From Bolinopsis microptera (Eukaryota > Ctenophora > Tentaculata > Lobata > Bolinopsidae), in assembly GCF_026151205.1 (NCBI RefSeq), contig NC_087078.1, positions 14,773,118 to 14,837,117 on the forward strand: a stretch of DNA of 64,000 nucleotides, written 5' to 3'. The notes under the pieces were generated by a model, which made no database searches, was not told the origin of the DNA, and saw only the letters and a list, made by a program, of their open reading frames with translations. Positions 46,201 through 60,400 of the stretch are shown here, in pieces (positions within the stretch are counted from its first letter, which is position 1; each line of letters starts with the position of its first letter). The translations under genes and the position numbers were made by a program.

Positions 46201-49200
46201 GGGTCTGAGCCACCATACACCACACAAAACTACACAACGACACAATATCACACAAACAAATACAATCACAACATCGATATTCACTCAATAAACTGTAACT
46301 AGACATATTATCATACTGATAAGTGATAAGCCCAAGATAAGGGCACTTTATTGTAACGTCTGATTTAGCCTATATTTTTAACAAATAACCGATTTTACTT
46401 TACAATTTAGATCTCGTTGATAAGACTCAGATCACGATTCTGTAGCATACAGGACCTCCGGTTCTCGTGAAAAAATCTGATAATTTGCACTAGATATATT
46501 TTACGTTATAGATAGATTATACATTTTTATTTTCTAATGCCTCCACAAGCATAAGAATTAATTCAAGATGGCAGCGAATGAAAATGTAACTGATAATTCT
46601 GGTCATAAAATCAAAATAAAATGTGGTAGCTGTAGCGGCTGGTGTTATTCTTGTAAAAACATCCGCAAGTGCTCATGGTGCAAAAACAACGTCCACGTCA
46701 AAACACAAATGTCTTAAGGATATTTTAGGTTGTACAAGCTGTTGTGAAAGTCTTATACACTCGTTTTAAAGCTAACTGTTTTACTGCGTCTCTGCTGATG
46801 TTATCGACACCTGTCAGTCGCATCCTCGAGTACAAAGGTTACTTGGGTCAGATCTCGTGTCTTCTGATCCTTTGTGAGGGCCTGCCATGGTTCAGATCCC
46901 GAGCCTTGGGTCGGATCTCGATGCTTGAGGAGCAGTGGATCGTATCTTTATCAGCACGCTTCGTGAACACGTAAGCTTGTTAGATCAGATCTCGCCATCG
47001 AAAGGCACCTGAGACCTTGTAATCTATTAGTAGGCTTGTTATACAGCTCGGATCAATACAATATTTAAAGGAAGAGAGATGGTGGTCACAGTATCAATTC
47101 ATGATTGCCTTCAGCAAGTACATCAGCGGACAAAGAGGAGCTCAACTACTTTTGGACACAGACAGTTTCCTCTACACCCGGAGAAAGGATCGAGATACCC
47201 CTACTACCTCTACCTGGAGATGCCAGAAGTACAGAATCAAGAAATGTCATGTAATCCTTGACCATGGAGATCAGTCCTTGGCCAGCGGTGCCAAACCTCA
47301 TTCCCACGACAACTTAGTAGCTGAGAAGCAGAGTTCAGAGCAGAATTAAAGCGGGAAGCTGCCGACCAAAACCTCTCAGCAACACAAAACCTCCTCACCG
47401 AAGCCCTATATCTACATGCCCACCCGAAATCAACGTGGAACTACCAAAACTAGAGTCCCTCGCGAGAATTAAGTTTGACAGTTTTGATACAGTTTTGGAT
47501 TATCTTTTTGCCATCGCTAAGTGTTACGATGTTGCTGCTTAAGCAGAAATATTATGATGACTTTGTGTGAGATTTTAAGTAGTAATTATTTTATATTACA
47601 ATTACCTATTAAAATTAACATTAATGAAATGTTATCTCTGCAATAATTACTGGTAAGGTAATTATAGATAGACAAGTCTCACATCTAAAGTTAAAACAAG
47701 TGGTTATGATATAATATAAATCGACAAAGTTTATATAGTGAACGTGACATGCCCAACAAGCTTCAACAGAGTAAGAGTCTCACACTTAACAACTATTACA
47801 GTAGATAAACGTTCATACAGATTTATGAAGAGGCATGGTTGTCAAAATTTTCGCGGTCAACGGCTAGCTGATGTGGAAAGCGGTAACGTGACTCATCCAG
47901 CGGCGTCAAACATTCGCAAACAATGAACTATCAAAGCTAAACAGACATCCATTGTGAGTTCTCTCGGGTAGACTCGCTATTACATTTCACGAACAGTAAT
48001 ATAGATTTATGAGGAGACATTGTTCCAAATTTTTCGCTGATTTCTCATTGGTTGGTCAACGGCTAGCTGATGTGGAAAGCTGTCACGTGACTCATCCAGC
48101 GGAGTCAAACAAACGCAAACAATGAACTATCAAAGCTAAACACACATCCATTGCGAGTTCTCTCGGGTAGACTTGCTATTACATTTCAGTTGAAAAGTCA
48201 TATACATTTATGAAGAGACATGCCGTTGCTAACATTTTGCGGCCAGAAATATGATATCCCCCTATGAAAACCCAGCTTTTCTCAGTTCTCTTCGAGGTTG
48301 AGGATATGAATTACATCATAAAACGAGGAGCGTCATATTCGGCCATATCCAGCGAGAACCTTTTGTTTCTGGATGTGACAAACTATATAATGGCAGCCGG
48401 GTCAACATACGACCAGTTCGTTAGAGCATACGGGGCGACACTCCCAAAAAGTTTCTTTCCGTACGAATACTTTGACAACCTTGAGAAGCTGACGTCGACT
48501 GTGTTTCCACCTTACACGGCGTTTTTCTCTTCGTTAAAAAGGCGAAACACTTTAGAGCCTACTCCCGACGACGTGTTGTCTGTCGAAGAAGATCAAGTTG
48601 CCAACAACTTTTCTCAGCTCGAAGGCAGCCAGCCTAATAAAATTAACATTAATGAAATATTGTCTCTGTTTTGTCTCCGAAATTATAGCACTAGAAACCA
48701 GGCAGCAGCTAAACTAGAGCGGTATTTGGAAACCTGTTTATCTGTTAGTTATTTCTAGTGACGATTGGGTTCAGTTGTCGTTTCAAAGTTAATAGGGTAG
48801 ACTGATTGGGTTTAAAATTATTTTCCCAAGCTACCCTGTCCAGGAAAAGTCCAAATTGGGTCCAAACCCAGTCGATTTTGTTAACGAGATACACAAAATG
48901 CTTGATAACTTCGTCATTTCAAATCCGTTTCACGTCAATTTCAGATCAGATGCAACATTTAATAATCTACCATCTCTGAAAAAATTACGCCTCCAGCATG
49001 TTCAGAGAGAACAATATAGGTGTTTAAATATTGAATGGGCGTGGTTTAAAATATTCGAATTTTCAAATTTTGGCGACGGAATCCTCGAACAAGTAGGTAC
49101 AGTATGCCATCTACAAAGCAACAACTCTCAAATTTAAAACACAGCGGAGGTTTAAGACCCAACGTATGGGTACTGACTTTTGGCTCACCCTGTACTTATA

Positions 49201-52200
49201 CAGTTATACTGAACTATTTACGTCTTCAGTTTACAAATCAGTGAAACACAAACATACTATGCGGGGGGACTACAGACCCCCTCAAAGTCCTTTACAACGT
49301 TACTGCCAGGTTACATAGCACTGAAAGTGAAAATCAATATCATCAGAAATTCAAATTCAAAGCAATGCCGTCATAGTATTACAAAGCCCCAAAACGCAAC
49401 AATGCTTCAAACTCTATTATAACATGAGCATGCAAATAACATAAATCATCTAAAAACTGAAAAGGATAAAATAAAATAAGAATATAAACTAGGTCAACTA
49501 AATAGTACTAATACAACAACTCATCTCACCAAAGAGATCCCTAGACACGCACGAAATAACTCAAATAATGTAAATAAGGTGAAAATAGGAACTCAATCTA
49601 GGTTCCAGGTACAACCACACGCGGGAAGCGTGAGCCGAAGAGAAAAGGCACATTACACTCAAGATTCAAGGTCCAAATTAATAAAAGCGATATATGAAGG
49701 ACAAACAAATATGAACTACTCCAACATATCAACAGTCTACACATTCCTAATCAAATATTTTGATAACACGATCGTAAATATCTACCCCAAATTTACACCA
49801 GATATTAAGTTTAGAATTGTAAAACTTCAAAAACTTTTTGCGCAAGGCAGCAGGAATAAAGCCTTGATTTACAAGCTTCTTAACTAAGTCACAAATGTTA
49901 CTATAAAATCCCTCTACTGTGGTATTAATGTTAGCGAATCTAACAAGCTGAGAAATAAATACCCCGTAAGAAAGATTCTTTGGGATATTCCCATCTAAAA
50001 AAGGATAAGAAATGACATTAAAACTATAGTCTTTCCGTTTATCATAAAGTGTTACTCTAAACTTGCCCCTGTAAATGCTAATACATAAATCTAGATAATT
50101 GCACTTACGCGGTGAAACATTAGTACAGTTTACAATCATCTCCGTAGGATAGATATCTCCTAAAATATTCCCTAATAGACCACTATCATTAAACGAAATA
50201 AGATCATCTTGATATCGAAATATATTTTCCAAACTCTTAAGTGCAACCTCATCACCATTTTCTATGAGTTTCTTGATATACTCATATTCAAACACATGTA
50301 AATAAGTATTAGCAATCTGAGGTCCTGCATTAGTCCCCATCGGGATCCCAATAACTTGCTTGTATATCTTGCCTTGATAAATAACAAAAGAATTATCGAT
50401 CAAATAGTTAACACATTCTATAAGCTCATCTTTGCTGAAACTAGTCTTATTAGAACTACGTCCTTGGCTAAAATAAGCTCTTTTCGTATAAATATTAGGA
50501 ATGATAAACGGATTCTCTTTAAATCCAAAAACACGGTTGATAAACTTTAAAAGATTAGCTTTTAATTGTGTATGAGGAATGGAAGTATAAAGAGTAGAGA
50601 AATCGTAAGTATTAATAGATTTAGAACCCATTCTCAAGTTATTAGCGTGAATAAAATCTATAACAGGCTCGTTATTGTCTATAACATAGAAATCATTTCT
50701 CGAGTGAAATTTATTATCATAAAGTGACCTATTTTTAGCTGAATGCAATAAAGATTTAAGACAAATTCCCACATATTTAGAAAGTTGCTGTAAGCTACAT
50801 GCAGCACCTGAAGTAATAAATCTAAAACCCACTGGCGATTTATGCTGTTTAGGGGTAATATATAAATACGGTAATTTACGATTTTCAGGTAATAATTTAA
50901 TTCCATATTTTAACATAAACTTTTCATGTTCTTGGACAATGTCATCAACTGACCTGTCAATCATCTCGAAATTATCTGAAGCCAGTTCTTCATGAATCTT
51001 CGAAATGTAAAACTTCTTACATACAATAGTAATATTATTAGCAGCTTTATCAGTAGGTACTAACACATATTTATCATGCAAAATATCAAGTTCATGTTTC
51101 ACGTTCTCATCAGAAAGAGTAGTATTATAAGGAAAAGGTTTACAGTTCTCTAACTGTCTCTTTACTTGTTCTAATATAAATGCTTTCCATTCAGCAAACA
51201 TTTCTATAGGTTTTTTATATCGCTCCGACATTTTACTACAATAATCAATAATTGCTTTTTTAGCAGCTTTAAAAGTTAGATCAGTCGAAGGGGGTGCTTG
51301 ATCCCGATAATTAAGTCCTTTAGATAAAACAGTTCGTAACTTATCATCTTTAATTAAACTGAGATCTCCTGTTATAACATGATTAAAGTGATTATCCCTA
51401 AAGGAACTAGACGAACAATCACATGACATCGTGTTAGGGTCAGAATAAATATCATAAGCCTCTTTATAATTTAATACTCTCGATCTAATAGTTCTAGGAT
51501 AATGATATGAAATAGTAGGTGCTGATAAATTATTAGAGTTAAAAGGAGAAGCTACAGAGACAGCCGAATCTTTAAATATCTTCCTAAAATTAATAGACTC
51601 CACATGCTTGTTAACGTAGTTAACAACAAGGAAAAAGGAAGATTTAGTCTTCTTCACTCCTAATCCCATTCTACACAGATAGAACCAAGCAAGGTCTTTA
51701 ACAAGTAATAGACGATACAGATGTTCTGTTCTGGCTGATGCAGTCTGAGAAATAGCTTGAATATAGACCCTCTTTAAATGAACTTTCTTTAAACTAGCTA
51801 ACTGTGTTCTGATAGAATGAAAGTCTATAACAGAGGATCTGATGAGAGTGTCAAAGAAAGTGTCCTCACAAAATGAAGTAGCATCACCAGCATGAGGGAC
51901 CTGTATCCCACCCCTTAAATGCCTATTAATCTATACCACGTCGAATTTACTATAAATAGTTTCCTTCGAACCCATTACTAGAGTGCTTGAGTCCATAACC
52001 CCAACTTTCTTAGCTCGTAGGTTAAGCCCATATGGAAACAACGTGTTAAGCTTAAGCATCCAAGTATCCTCTATATCTTCACGTTGTTTCAAGGTGGTAA
52101 TAGCAGGAAGAAGATGTACCGGCATAATAGAAATGTTCTCAGGACTATGAACCTCAGTGAAGTGTTCTCTCAAAACCCTACAACCACCACCCCTGGTAAT

Positions 52201-54399
52201 AGTCGATTTGTGCTGGCTAACCCTAGCCTTAATGGTGTTAATGGTATGGCCCACATACTGGTAATTACACCCAATATGCGTACACTTTATCACATAGACA
52301 CAATTCTTAGTATCACACGAACCATTGAACGTGAGGGAAAAGATTCTTTAGTGACATGGTTCTTGACATAATTATCCATGCAAATTCTAGATGAGCATGA
52401 CATACAAGAATTCCTGTCACATCTATACATGCTATAGTTTGAGTCATCTGCAGTAGGAGCGTTCTGGAAACTGTTGTTATTCATGATCACTTGTGACAGA
52501 AAACAAGAAGAGAGACAAAATTGTCATGGATCAGACGAGGCGTCGAGACAGCCGTAGATAATCCCCAAGTATTTACGTCTTCAGTTTACAAATCAGTGAA
52601 ACACAAACATACTATGCGGGGGGACTACAGACCCCCTCAAAGTCCTTTACAACGTTACTGCCAGGTTACATAGCACTGAAAGTGAAAATCAATATCATCA
52701 GAAATTCAAATTCAAAGCAATGCCGTCATAGTATTACAAAGCCCCAAAACGCAACAATGCTTCAAACTCTATTATAACATGAGCATGCAAATAACATAAA
52801 TCATCTAAAAACTGAAAAGGATAAAATAAAATAAGAATATAAACTAGGTCAACTAAATAGTACTAATACAACAACTCATCTCACCAAAGAGATCCCTAGA
52901 CACGCACGAAATAACTCAAATAATGTAAATAAGGTGAAAATAGGAACTCAATCTAGGTTCCAGGTACAACCACACGCGGGAAGCGTGAGCCGAAGAGAAA
53001 AGGCACATTACACTCAAGATTCAAGGTCCAAATTAATAAAAGCGATATATGAAGGACAAACAAATATGAACTACTCCAACATATCAACAGTCTACACATT
53101 CCTAATCAAATATTTTGATAACACGATCGTAAATATCTACCCCAAATTTACACCAGATATTAAGTTTAGAATTGTAAAACTATGTTATAGTTATATTTAT
53201 AAAACTTAACGTTTTTTTATTGTTATACCTTATAAAAAATACACAACTGATTGATAAAATTTATAATGTATTGATGCTTTTCATGCAAAGTTACAACAAA
53301 GTCTTCATGTTATGTATATTGTATAGTTATAATATGTACTAAAATTATCAAAACTAAAAACAAAAGTACCATAAATGTGCTGCTCATATTATTATACCTA
53401 TTATATCTTTATATTAATTATTATTAAATTCGGTAATAATTCCGTAATCTCTTTTAAAAGTTCGTGGAGTGCGTTTTGCCCAATTATGCCTGTCTTTAAT
53501 CACTATTACTCAACTTTTCAATCAGCCTTTCCATAGAATGGTTGTCAATCAAGTCTTCTACTGAAGGTGAATCCCCCTTGCCCTCATGCCAAATAGGTTT
53601 ACCAACGTGAGAGTAGTCGGGACCCCTAAGCCCAGCAAATTCGGAAACCTTATCGTTTCTTGTCAGATGAACTTCAAATTGGACACCATTGTGTTTGCCG
53701 TCTGTAAGGAGATTGAATGCAGGGTTAACTCCAACAGGACCAGGTCCATTAAAGGAGGCACCAGCTATCCCAAGTGCACTACTAACACATTCTGCCATCA
53801 GTGCCCCAAGGCTGTGGCCACATACAAAATCTGGTTTTTGTTCCTCAGCTCTAAAAATTGCAGCATCCCTTCCCAGCCGTATTGAGGGCCCTGCCCAAAT
53901 GATACTTGCATCCTGAAATGTAGCTACCAACGCTTTACGACGCTCTGAGAAGTCGGAGCCACGAATGGCCATTATCCTTTTTCCTTTGTGCTGCCCAACC
54001 AAAATTTCGTAAATCCCAAATTGGATACCTTTATCAGGATGATCACTATCCTGTAGTTGGCGGTGCACAATCTTCAGTTTACCATCACAAGCCTCCTCGC
54101 GACCTGCATCAAGATTGTAGGAATCGCTAGCAGCTTCTGCCAGCAGTATTAGCAGCTCCTTGTCGGAAAGGTTTTCTGTCATGTTGGGTTTTCGTGAGTG
54201 TGCCATGTGGGCAGCTCCATCCATCATTGTTTCCAACCCCTTTTCCAACCATTTATCCATATCACTTGTGTATTTGCTTAGATAGAAAAGTGTTAGTATT
54301 GTCAACATCGTCAATTTATCCAATTCCAGCTTATCACAAAGCAAAACATCTTTAGGGGGAGCTGGAGGGGGTTTCCAAATGATGATGAAGGTTGATTAT

Positions 54400-54433
<34 letters not shown>

Positions 54434-57400
54434 CTTCAATATCCGGTTCCGGCTCCGGTTTCAAAAAATTTGCTGGATTTTTGCCGGATATTTCTTTTAA
54501 AAAATGTATTTCTAAAATCTTGAAATGCATATTTTTTGTCACATTTTAACTCGAATCCCTAAAAATCAAACATTTTTTGACTTATAGGTGTGGACTTTGA
54601 AAAACCAAAAAAATATTCTCGGTTAATAATGAACAGGGTAGCATGAAACTTGGAGAAAAGTTGTTTTCAGAAAAAAAAACCGCTTCCGAGCTCGTGTTGC
54701 AAAGGGGAGGCCTGCAATTACTTAGCTTCCTTGTTAAGCTAAGTAAATGTAAGAAAGATTTTTTAGTAATCGTGGAAACGAAGTATGTACACAATATGAT
54801 ATCAATCAACTTTATTTTTACTCTTGACAATCGGTGAAAGGTTATAACTTTATAATATTTCCTGCAAATGTTACTACATGTGTCAAATCGGAAGTAGAGA
54901 AATGAAGAGTAACCTAAATAATGAACCCGTTAATTGTTATAACCAGTAAAAATCATGCACGAATTGCACGTGTCAGAATGGTATTCAGAATTCTTGCACA
55001 TTTCGTTTCCTAAACTCGGGTCAGACAGAGTTTATACAGAATAAGTAACAAGGATAGGTACGGACAGTAATGATTGGTTCCAATATTGGAATACTGGTCC
55101 CTGATTGGTTCCAATATCGGAATACTGGTCCCTGATTGGTTCCAATGTGTTTATCTAGAGAGATCTACTCTGTATACAATGTCACCTACTCAATCTACCG
55201 GGACTGAAACGTCACTAACCAGGTTTACCTTATCACTAGACTACTCCCTCCCACTGGCTACTATCTTATCAGTACAGTACTGAGTACAGAGTACCGGTAC
55301 TATTCTAGTAAACAGACACACTTAGTCAGGTAGGGAAGTAGGGAGAGACACAGACTTATCATATATTATTGCTGACGTAAAAAATATTTTCGTCAGCAAG
55401 GCCCAGACAGCCCATAACCCCCAGACAGCAGAATGCTGTCTAGTAAAAACGATCCAGTGATAAAATATGCTTGCATGCGAATCAGGGTACTATCGTGCCC
55501 TGAATCGGGTACTACTGTGTCGCTTAATTGGAACTAACCAGTGATTAAGTGCGCCTGCATGCTAAAAAGGTACAATTGTGTCCTGAATCGGGAACTATTG
55601 TGCTTTGATACTCAGACCTTCATGAAAAAAAGGGAACAACTGTGTCTTACACGTACAATTGCGCTCAGGGGTCTGGTAGGATATGCCAATTGCATATAAT
55701 TTCTTATAATAACTTGCCTACTCTTGTTCCAACGTTCTACTTGTTGATTTGATATTTGACATATGTCTACTGCTAGGCCTAAACAGTAAACATCATCGGT
55801 ATGGTCGTATAGCTCTTAGAAATGCGGAACTTATTATGTAATTACAAACTATGGCTTATAAGGATTAATATCATAATTGATAATGACAAAAGCCCAATAA
55901 TAAGGATTAATTTAAATTTTCCGGCAAGTTCCGGCTGCCTTATATTTCACCCTCCTAACACCGGTTCCGGGGCAAAACAGTTGACCCCTTAAAAGCTGAA
56001 AGTAAAGTAAGTGGGTAAAATTAAAAAATATTCACTTTTATTACAAAGTCGTGAACACAATGCCACTAGATGAAGAAGGTACTAATTTTAAACGATAAAC
56101 AAAAAACAATAAAGTTTAAACCGGCACAGTACACACTGCAAAACATAGGAGTGCCTGAAGAAAGATCAAAGAATGTGCAAATCCTAATGATAGAAAACTA
56201 TTCAACAATAAGATCATGATAATTTGATTTGAAACTTTTACCCAATGTTGTACACGCCATACAAAGCAACAATATTGAAAATTTGATCGCTACCATCTCT
56301 ATTTATCTTCAGTTTATCCTATCCAAACAACGTACATTTTGTACTGGCAGCTTGTGGCCTGTGTCAAAGTAAGTTCAAAATATTGGTAAGATAATATCCG
56401 CTATCCATTAACATCCTTGAGAGGTTATTATTTCTCGGGCGTTTACTCTGGGTCCTAATCTCGAGATTTCTAAGTGTTTAATTACAAGAAGGAACTAAAA
56501 TCAAGGGAAAATATGCTATTTTGATCTATTTATAAATACATTCACCTAGTATCAATTACACCAACTTGTTTCAGCGAACCAATATAATATGATATGTAAT
56601 GTTATCTGTACTTTGCTAATTGGCAGCCGTTTCTTCTCTATGTATTCCAAGTGTTTGCGCTGTTGCCCTGCAATGGGATTTAAATTGTGCTAAATTTTAT
56701 CAAATATGATTAAAAAATGAACACGATTTAATTAACTGTGGTCATTGTCATCCAAAATATGATTTCCGTATTATAAATTAAACCAATATTATTCATCTAT
56801 TTGGAAAGAAATATTCCAAAGACGACGCCCAACCTGAGTAATGAAATGAGATCTTTATTTTCTACATTGATCACTCCGTTTTTTATTCACTGTAAATCAT
56901 ATCAGCAGATGTTGTTATACATAATTTGGTAAAGTATTCACGTTATATAATCCATGTTGTACCATCTTTTTGATCCTAGAAGTTTGATTAAAACTTTACC
57001 CCAGAATCAGATTTGACATTTGAACTACAAAACGAAGCCAACCTTGGTAACTGGTTAAAGTGGACTGAAGTGGAAGAGAAAATGCGATGTGAGTTAATTA
57101 ATTAGTAACTTAATAGTTAATCTGTAAAACGCCGTCAATTAATGTATCGTTGTCCCTAAAATTGTTTAAATTTTCAATTCATTTTTGAAGTCATATTGAT
57201 AACAAGTTTTCATTAAATTGTGATGTATTTAATTTTTAATTTGTGAACTGTGCTCGTAACCTAGTCGTTCTTCAATCTTCAGGTCACATGATATTCCTGG
57301 GGGAACTGTACAACTTTGGTGAGCTACCAATAAAGGTTATCCTGGGTCGTGTGTTAAAGATGTTTGAAACGAAAGGCAGCAGACATCTTGACTATCTCAG

Positions 57401-60400
57401 TATTGGAGGTTTGTTGTTGTAACACGTGACCTTTTTGTGTTTCTTGTTTATTAGCGTTATTTTAATCACCATGGTGTTCACAACGATGAATATTGAATAT
57501 GTGACAAATATAATACATAATTATTATCAATTATGTATATCTAATGGTGTGTTTCCCTCCGAAGGATTGTACGAGTTGCTGAGAGTAGCAGGACCGAAGT
57601 TAGATGTAGAGTTAGCAGAGTTAGCACCTGATGACGTCATCAAACAGTATCAGAGGACTGTGGAAAACTTGCAGGATCTCTATAAAGGTACACAATATTA
57701 CATAATTAGTGGACTCAATTAGTTGATGGTTTTCATTCCTCATCATCTGAGTGTAGTTTACTTACAAATCAAGTATTATTCTGCAATTAAATTAAACTTA
57801 AATGTTAATTCAGCCGAATTCAGAGGTCGTATCTGCCGGTCAGGACTAATTTTGACATATTATTTACCGACTATTTGACTATTTATTTACCGTCCTGGAA
57901 GTATAATTCCTAAAAATGGTCACTGCAATTGGTTTGCCTGTCAGATGAGACGTACCCGTCCCACGTACGAGATAAAGTGTGGGAGATTCTACAACTAAAG
58001 AAGGCCGGGTGGAAACAGTCGTCCAACTCAGCTGAAAAGAAGGCGGAGCGTGCTGCTCTGGCCAAATCTGCAAAGAGCGCCGGAACACAGAAATCACAGA
58101 CAGAGAAGGCGGCTAGTTCAACTCAAACTGATCTTAGGAAAACTGCTATAACTAGCAGTACAGCTCAGACTGCAGCTCAGACTGCAGCTAAAACTGCAGC
58201 TACGAGTAGTAACACGGCTCCTGTTGGAGCAGCTCACAATAACAGCTATACAGGGGTGAAGCTGGGTAATGAGAAGGTGACTGGACGTAAGTAGTTGCTA
58301 ATTTACAGTTTTTAATTTTTAGCTATTGCTTCGAGGTTAAAAAGATTATTCAATCTAGTTGACTATCCATACATTCCATTGCTTTTATAATATGTTTCAT
58401 TTCACGCATCTTACAGCATCAAGGTTTTTAGCAGGTGGTCATCATTCCACAATTGAGATTAAGTTGACATGTCAGATAGCGCAATCAAATCATTTCTATT
58501 CGTATCATTAATCTAATTTTAGAAAATATGATCTGAAAGCAAACCTGCTAAAACTGATCACTTTCAGTAAATGCGAGCGCTGCACCGTACGTCCCAACGT
58601 CACGTGACGTCCCGGCGTCACGTGACGTCAGGAGAACTTCTCCTCAATCTGTGAGCACTCCTCCACAACCATTGGTCGTTAAACCTACCAATCAGGTGAG
58701 TCAGGTCTAACATTGTTACAATCTCAATATTTTGTATCAATGGCCAAACTTGTAAATTCGTTCTATTTTGTAACATGACAATGGAGCGAGTTTTGACTTT
58801 TGGATATATGCAATATTTGTAAGTAAGTATTTGCCAATTTGTGAGTCTTAAAATATCTGATGACGTATGATGATGCACCAATTATTACTTTCTGCGTGTT
58901 ATTTACTTTATTAAGTGTAAAAAATTTAGACGAATCCTTCTAAAAAGCTAACATTTGCCGGCACTGCTTTAAAAAAGCATAGGTTTGCTTATCATTATCA
59001 AAGTATCAAGCATTCAATATTTTTTTTCGTCACTCGTCACTTTTAAAAACCTGAAAATCTCAATTAATTTTAAAAGCTTGACTACTAATAAGCTTTACTA
59101 CAAGGCAATTGTAAGATTTCCCAATTTTTATCGTTCCAGTTTCAAATTCGTTCCAAATGTCGCTGCAATCACTTATTTCTCACATAATCTTTCGACCACC
59201 CCAAACATCGTTTGAAGTCAATGAAGTGTCCACTGATAAAATACAAGAAAAAGTTACTGTGAGATAATTTTAATTGGATATATTCTAGATTTTAAAATTG
59301 ACCAGTTACTTTCCAGTTCCTACAAAACCATCTTTATATTTTCCTACTATTAAATGGGACGATCCAACCCTACAATTTCAGCCGAAGTTCTCATCGAACA
59401 CCAAGATAGACAACCAGATAAAAGATAACCTGAGTAAAGCCTGGAAGAATGTAACGGATTGTAACTACTCTCAAGCTATTAGTAACTATAAAGAGTGTTT
59501 GGTTCTCTTCAACGTTTTGAGTAGTCCTCACCAGCACATGGTTTGTAGCTACAGTTGGGGTTGGGGTTGGTGGGACCTATACCAGGGTCAGGAAGTAGGG
59601 ATTGCCATTCCTACGTTTTCAGGTTAATTTTGTGATGGCGAAAAATTACAATAATTTGTATGGGTAAATTATACCCTTTATCCAACTGAAGGGAGTGTTA
59701 GGAACATAAATCAGTTTGGAAATTCTCGTCCAAGTGATAAAACACCATTTATTGATAAACGCTGCAACTAAATGGTTCCAGTTGAGCGTACATACAATGA
59801 GTGCATTCTACTACGCTGCTCTTCCTTTAATTTCGCCATGTAATTGAATCCAGGTTGTGTCTGTTATAGTCGCAGTTAAATTGGGTTCAGTTGTTTAGCC
59901 GTTACACTTTACAAATGTCAAGAGACAGGTAACAATGCAGGGAAAGAACTGGATAACAATTGGGTCAAATCGAGTGGATAGGGTAGCCGTTTTACTATAG
60001 ATAATTTAGTAGAAAATAAAAATGTCGATTTTCATTAACTAATTGTAAAATGAAAATAATCTAATCTCTCATCAGGATGGTACTCTGTTGTGTCTGTATG
60101 TTCTGTTAACTGAGTATGAAACTAAAGATACCAGTTTGGAAACAGAGTCACTTTACAAGAAGATACAAGGAATTAGTCATAAGACATTCCCGATTGTAGA
60201 CTACATCCATCTTACTCAGCTATCAAAGGTTCTTCTAAGATACATCCTTTTTTTGTGGATTGTTCTTTGCACGGTTCAGTGTCCCTCCAATAATTTCTGT
60301 CCAGTTAATTTAACTAACAATATTTATGGTAGGTGGGTTACGTGTAATAATGTTTGTGTCATAATTATTTGATTTGATATGACTTAAACAGTAATTAAAC

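Larger units (their letters stand above)
49216..53181 (-). mobile_element. Penelope-like retroelement of the Naiad type
   Basis: It is bounded by direct repeats of 611 bp (49216-49826 and 52571-53181) that look identical, so insertion was recent. On the minus strand a GIY-YIG endonuclease region comes first (52490-51931) and the reverse transcriptase second (51930-49747), in one frame. Most Penelope-like elements have the endonuclease after the RT; the N-terminal position defines the Naiad/Chlamys group described by Arkhipova and co-workers. The coding region has two lesions, a 1-nt shift near 52335 and an in-frame TAG at 51931-51933. The RT frame ends within the downstream repeat. No target duplication was seen. 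Confidence 0.82.

Noticed and set aside
49195-49300. Hammerhead ribozyme in the Penelope-like terminal repeat
   Set aside because: Such ribozymes are known in these elements, but I could not line up the full conserved core by eye on either strand.
49579-49887. + strand frames repeated at 49579 and 52934
   Set aside because: They are antisense to the terminal repeats of the Penelope-like element.
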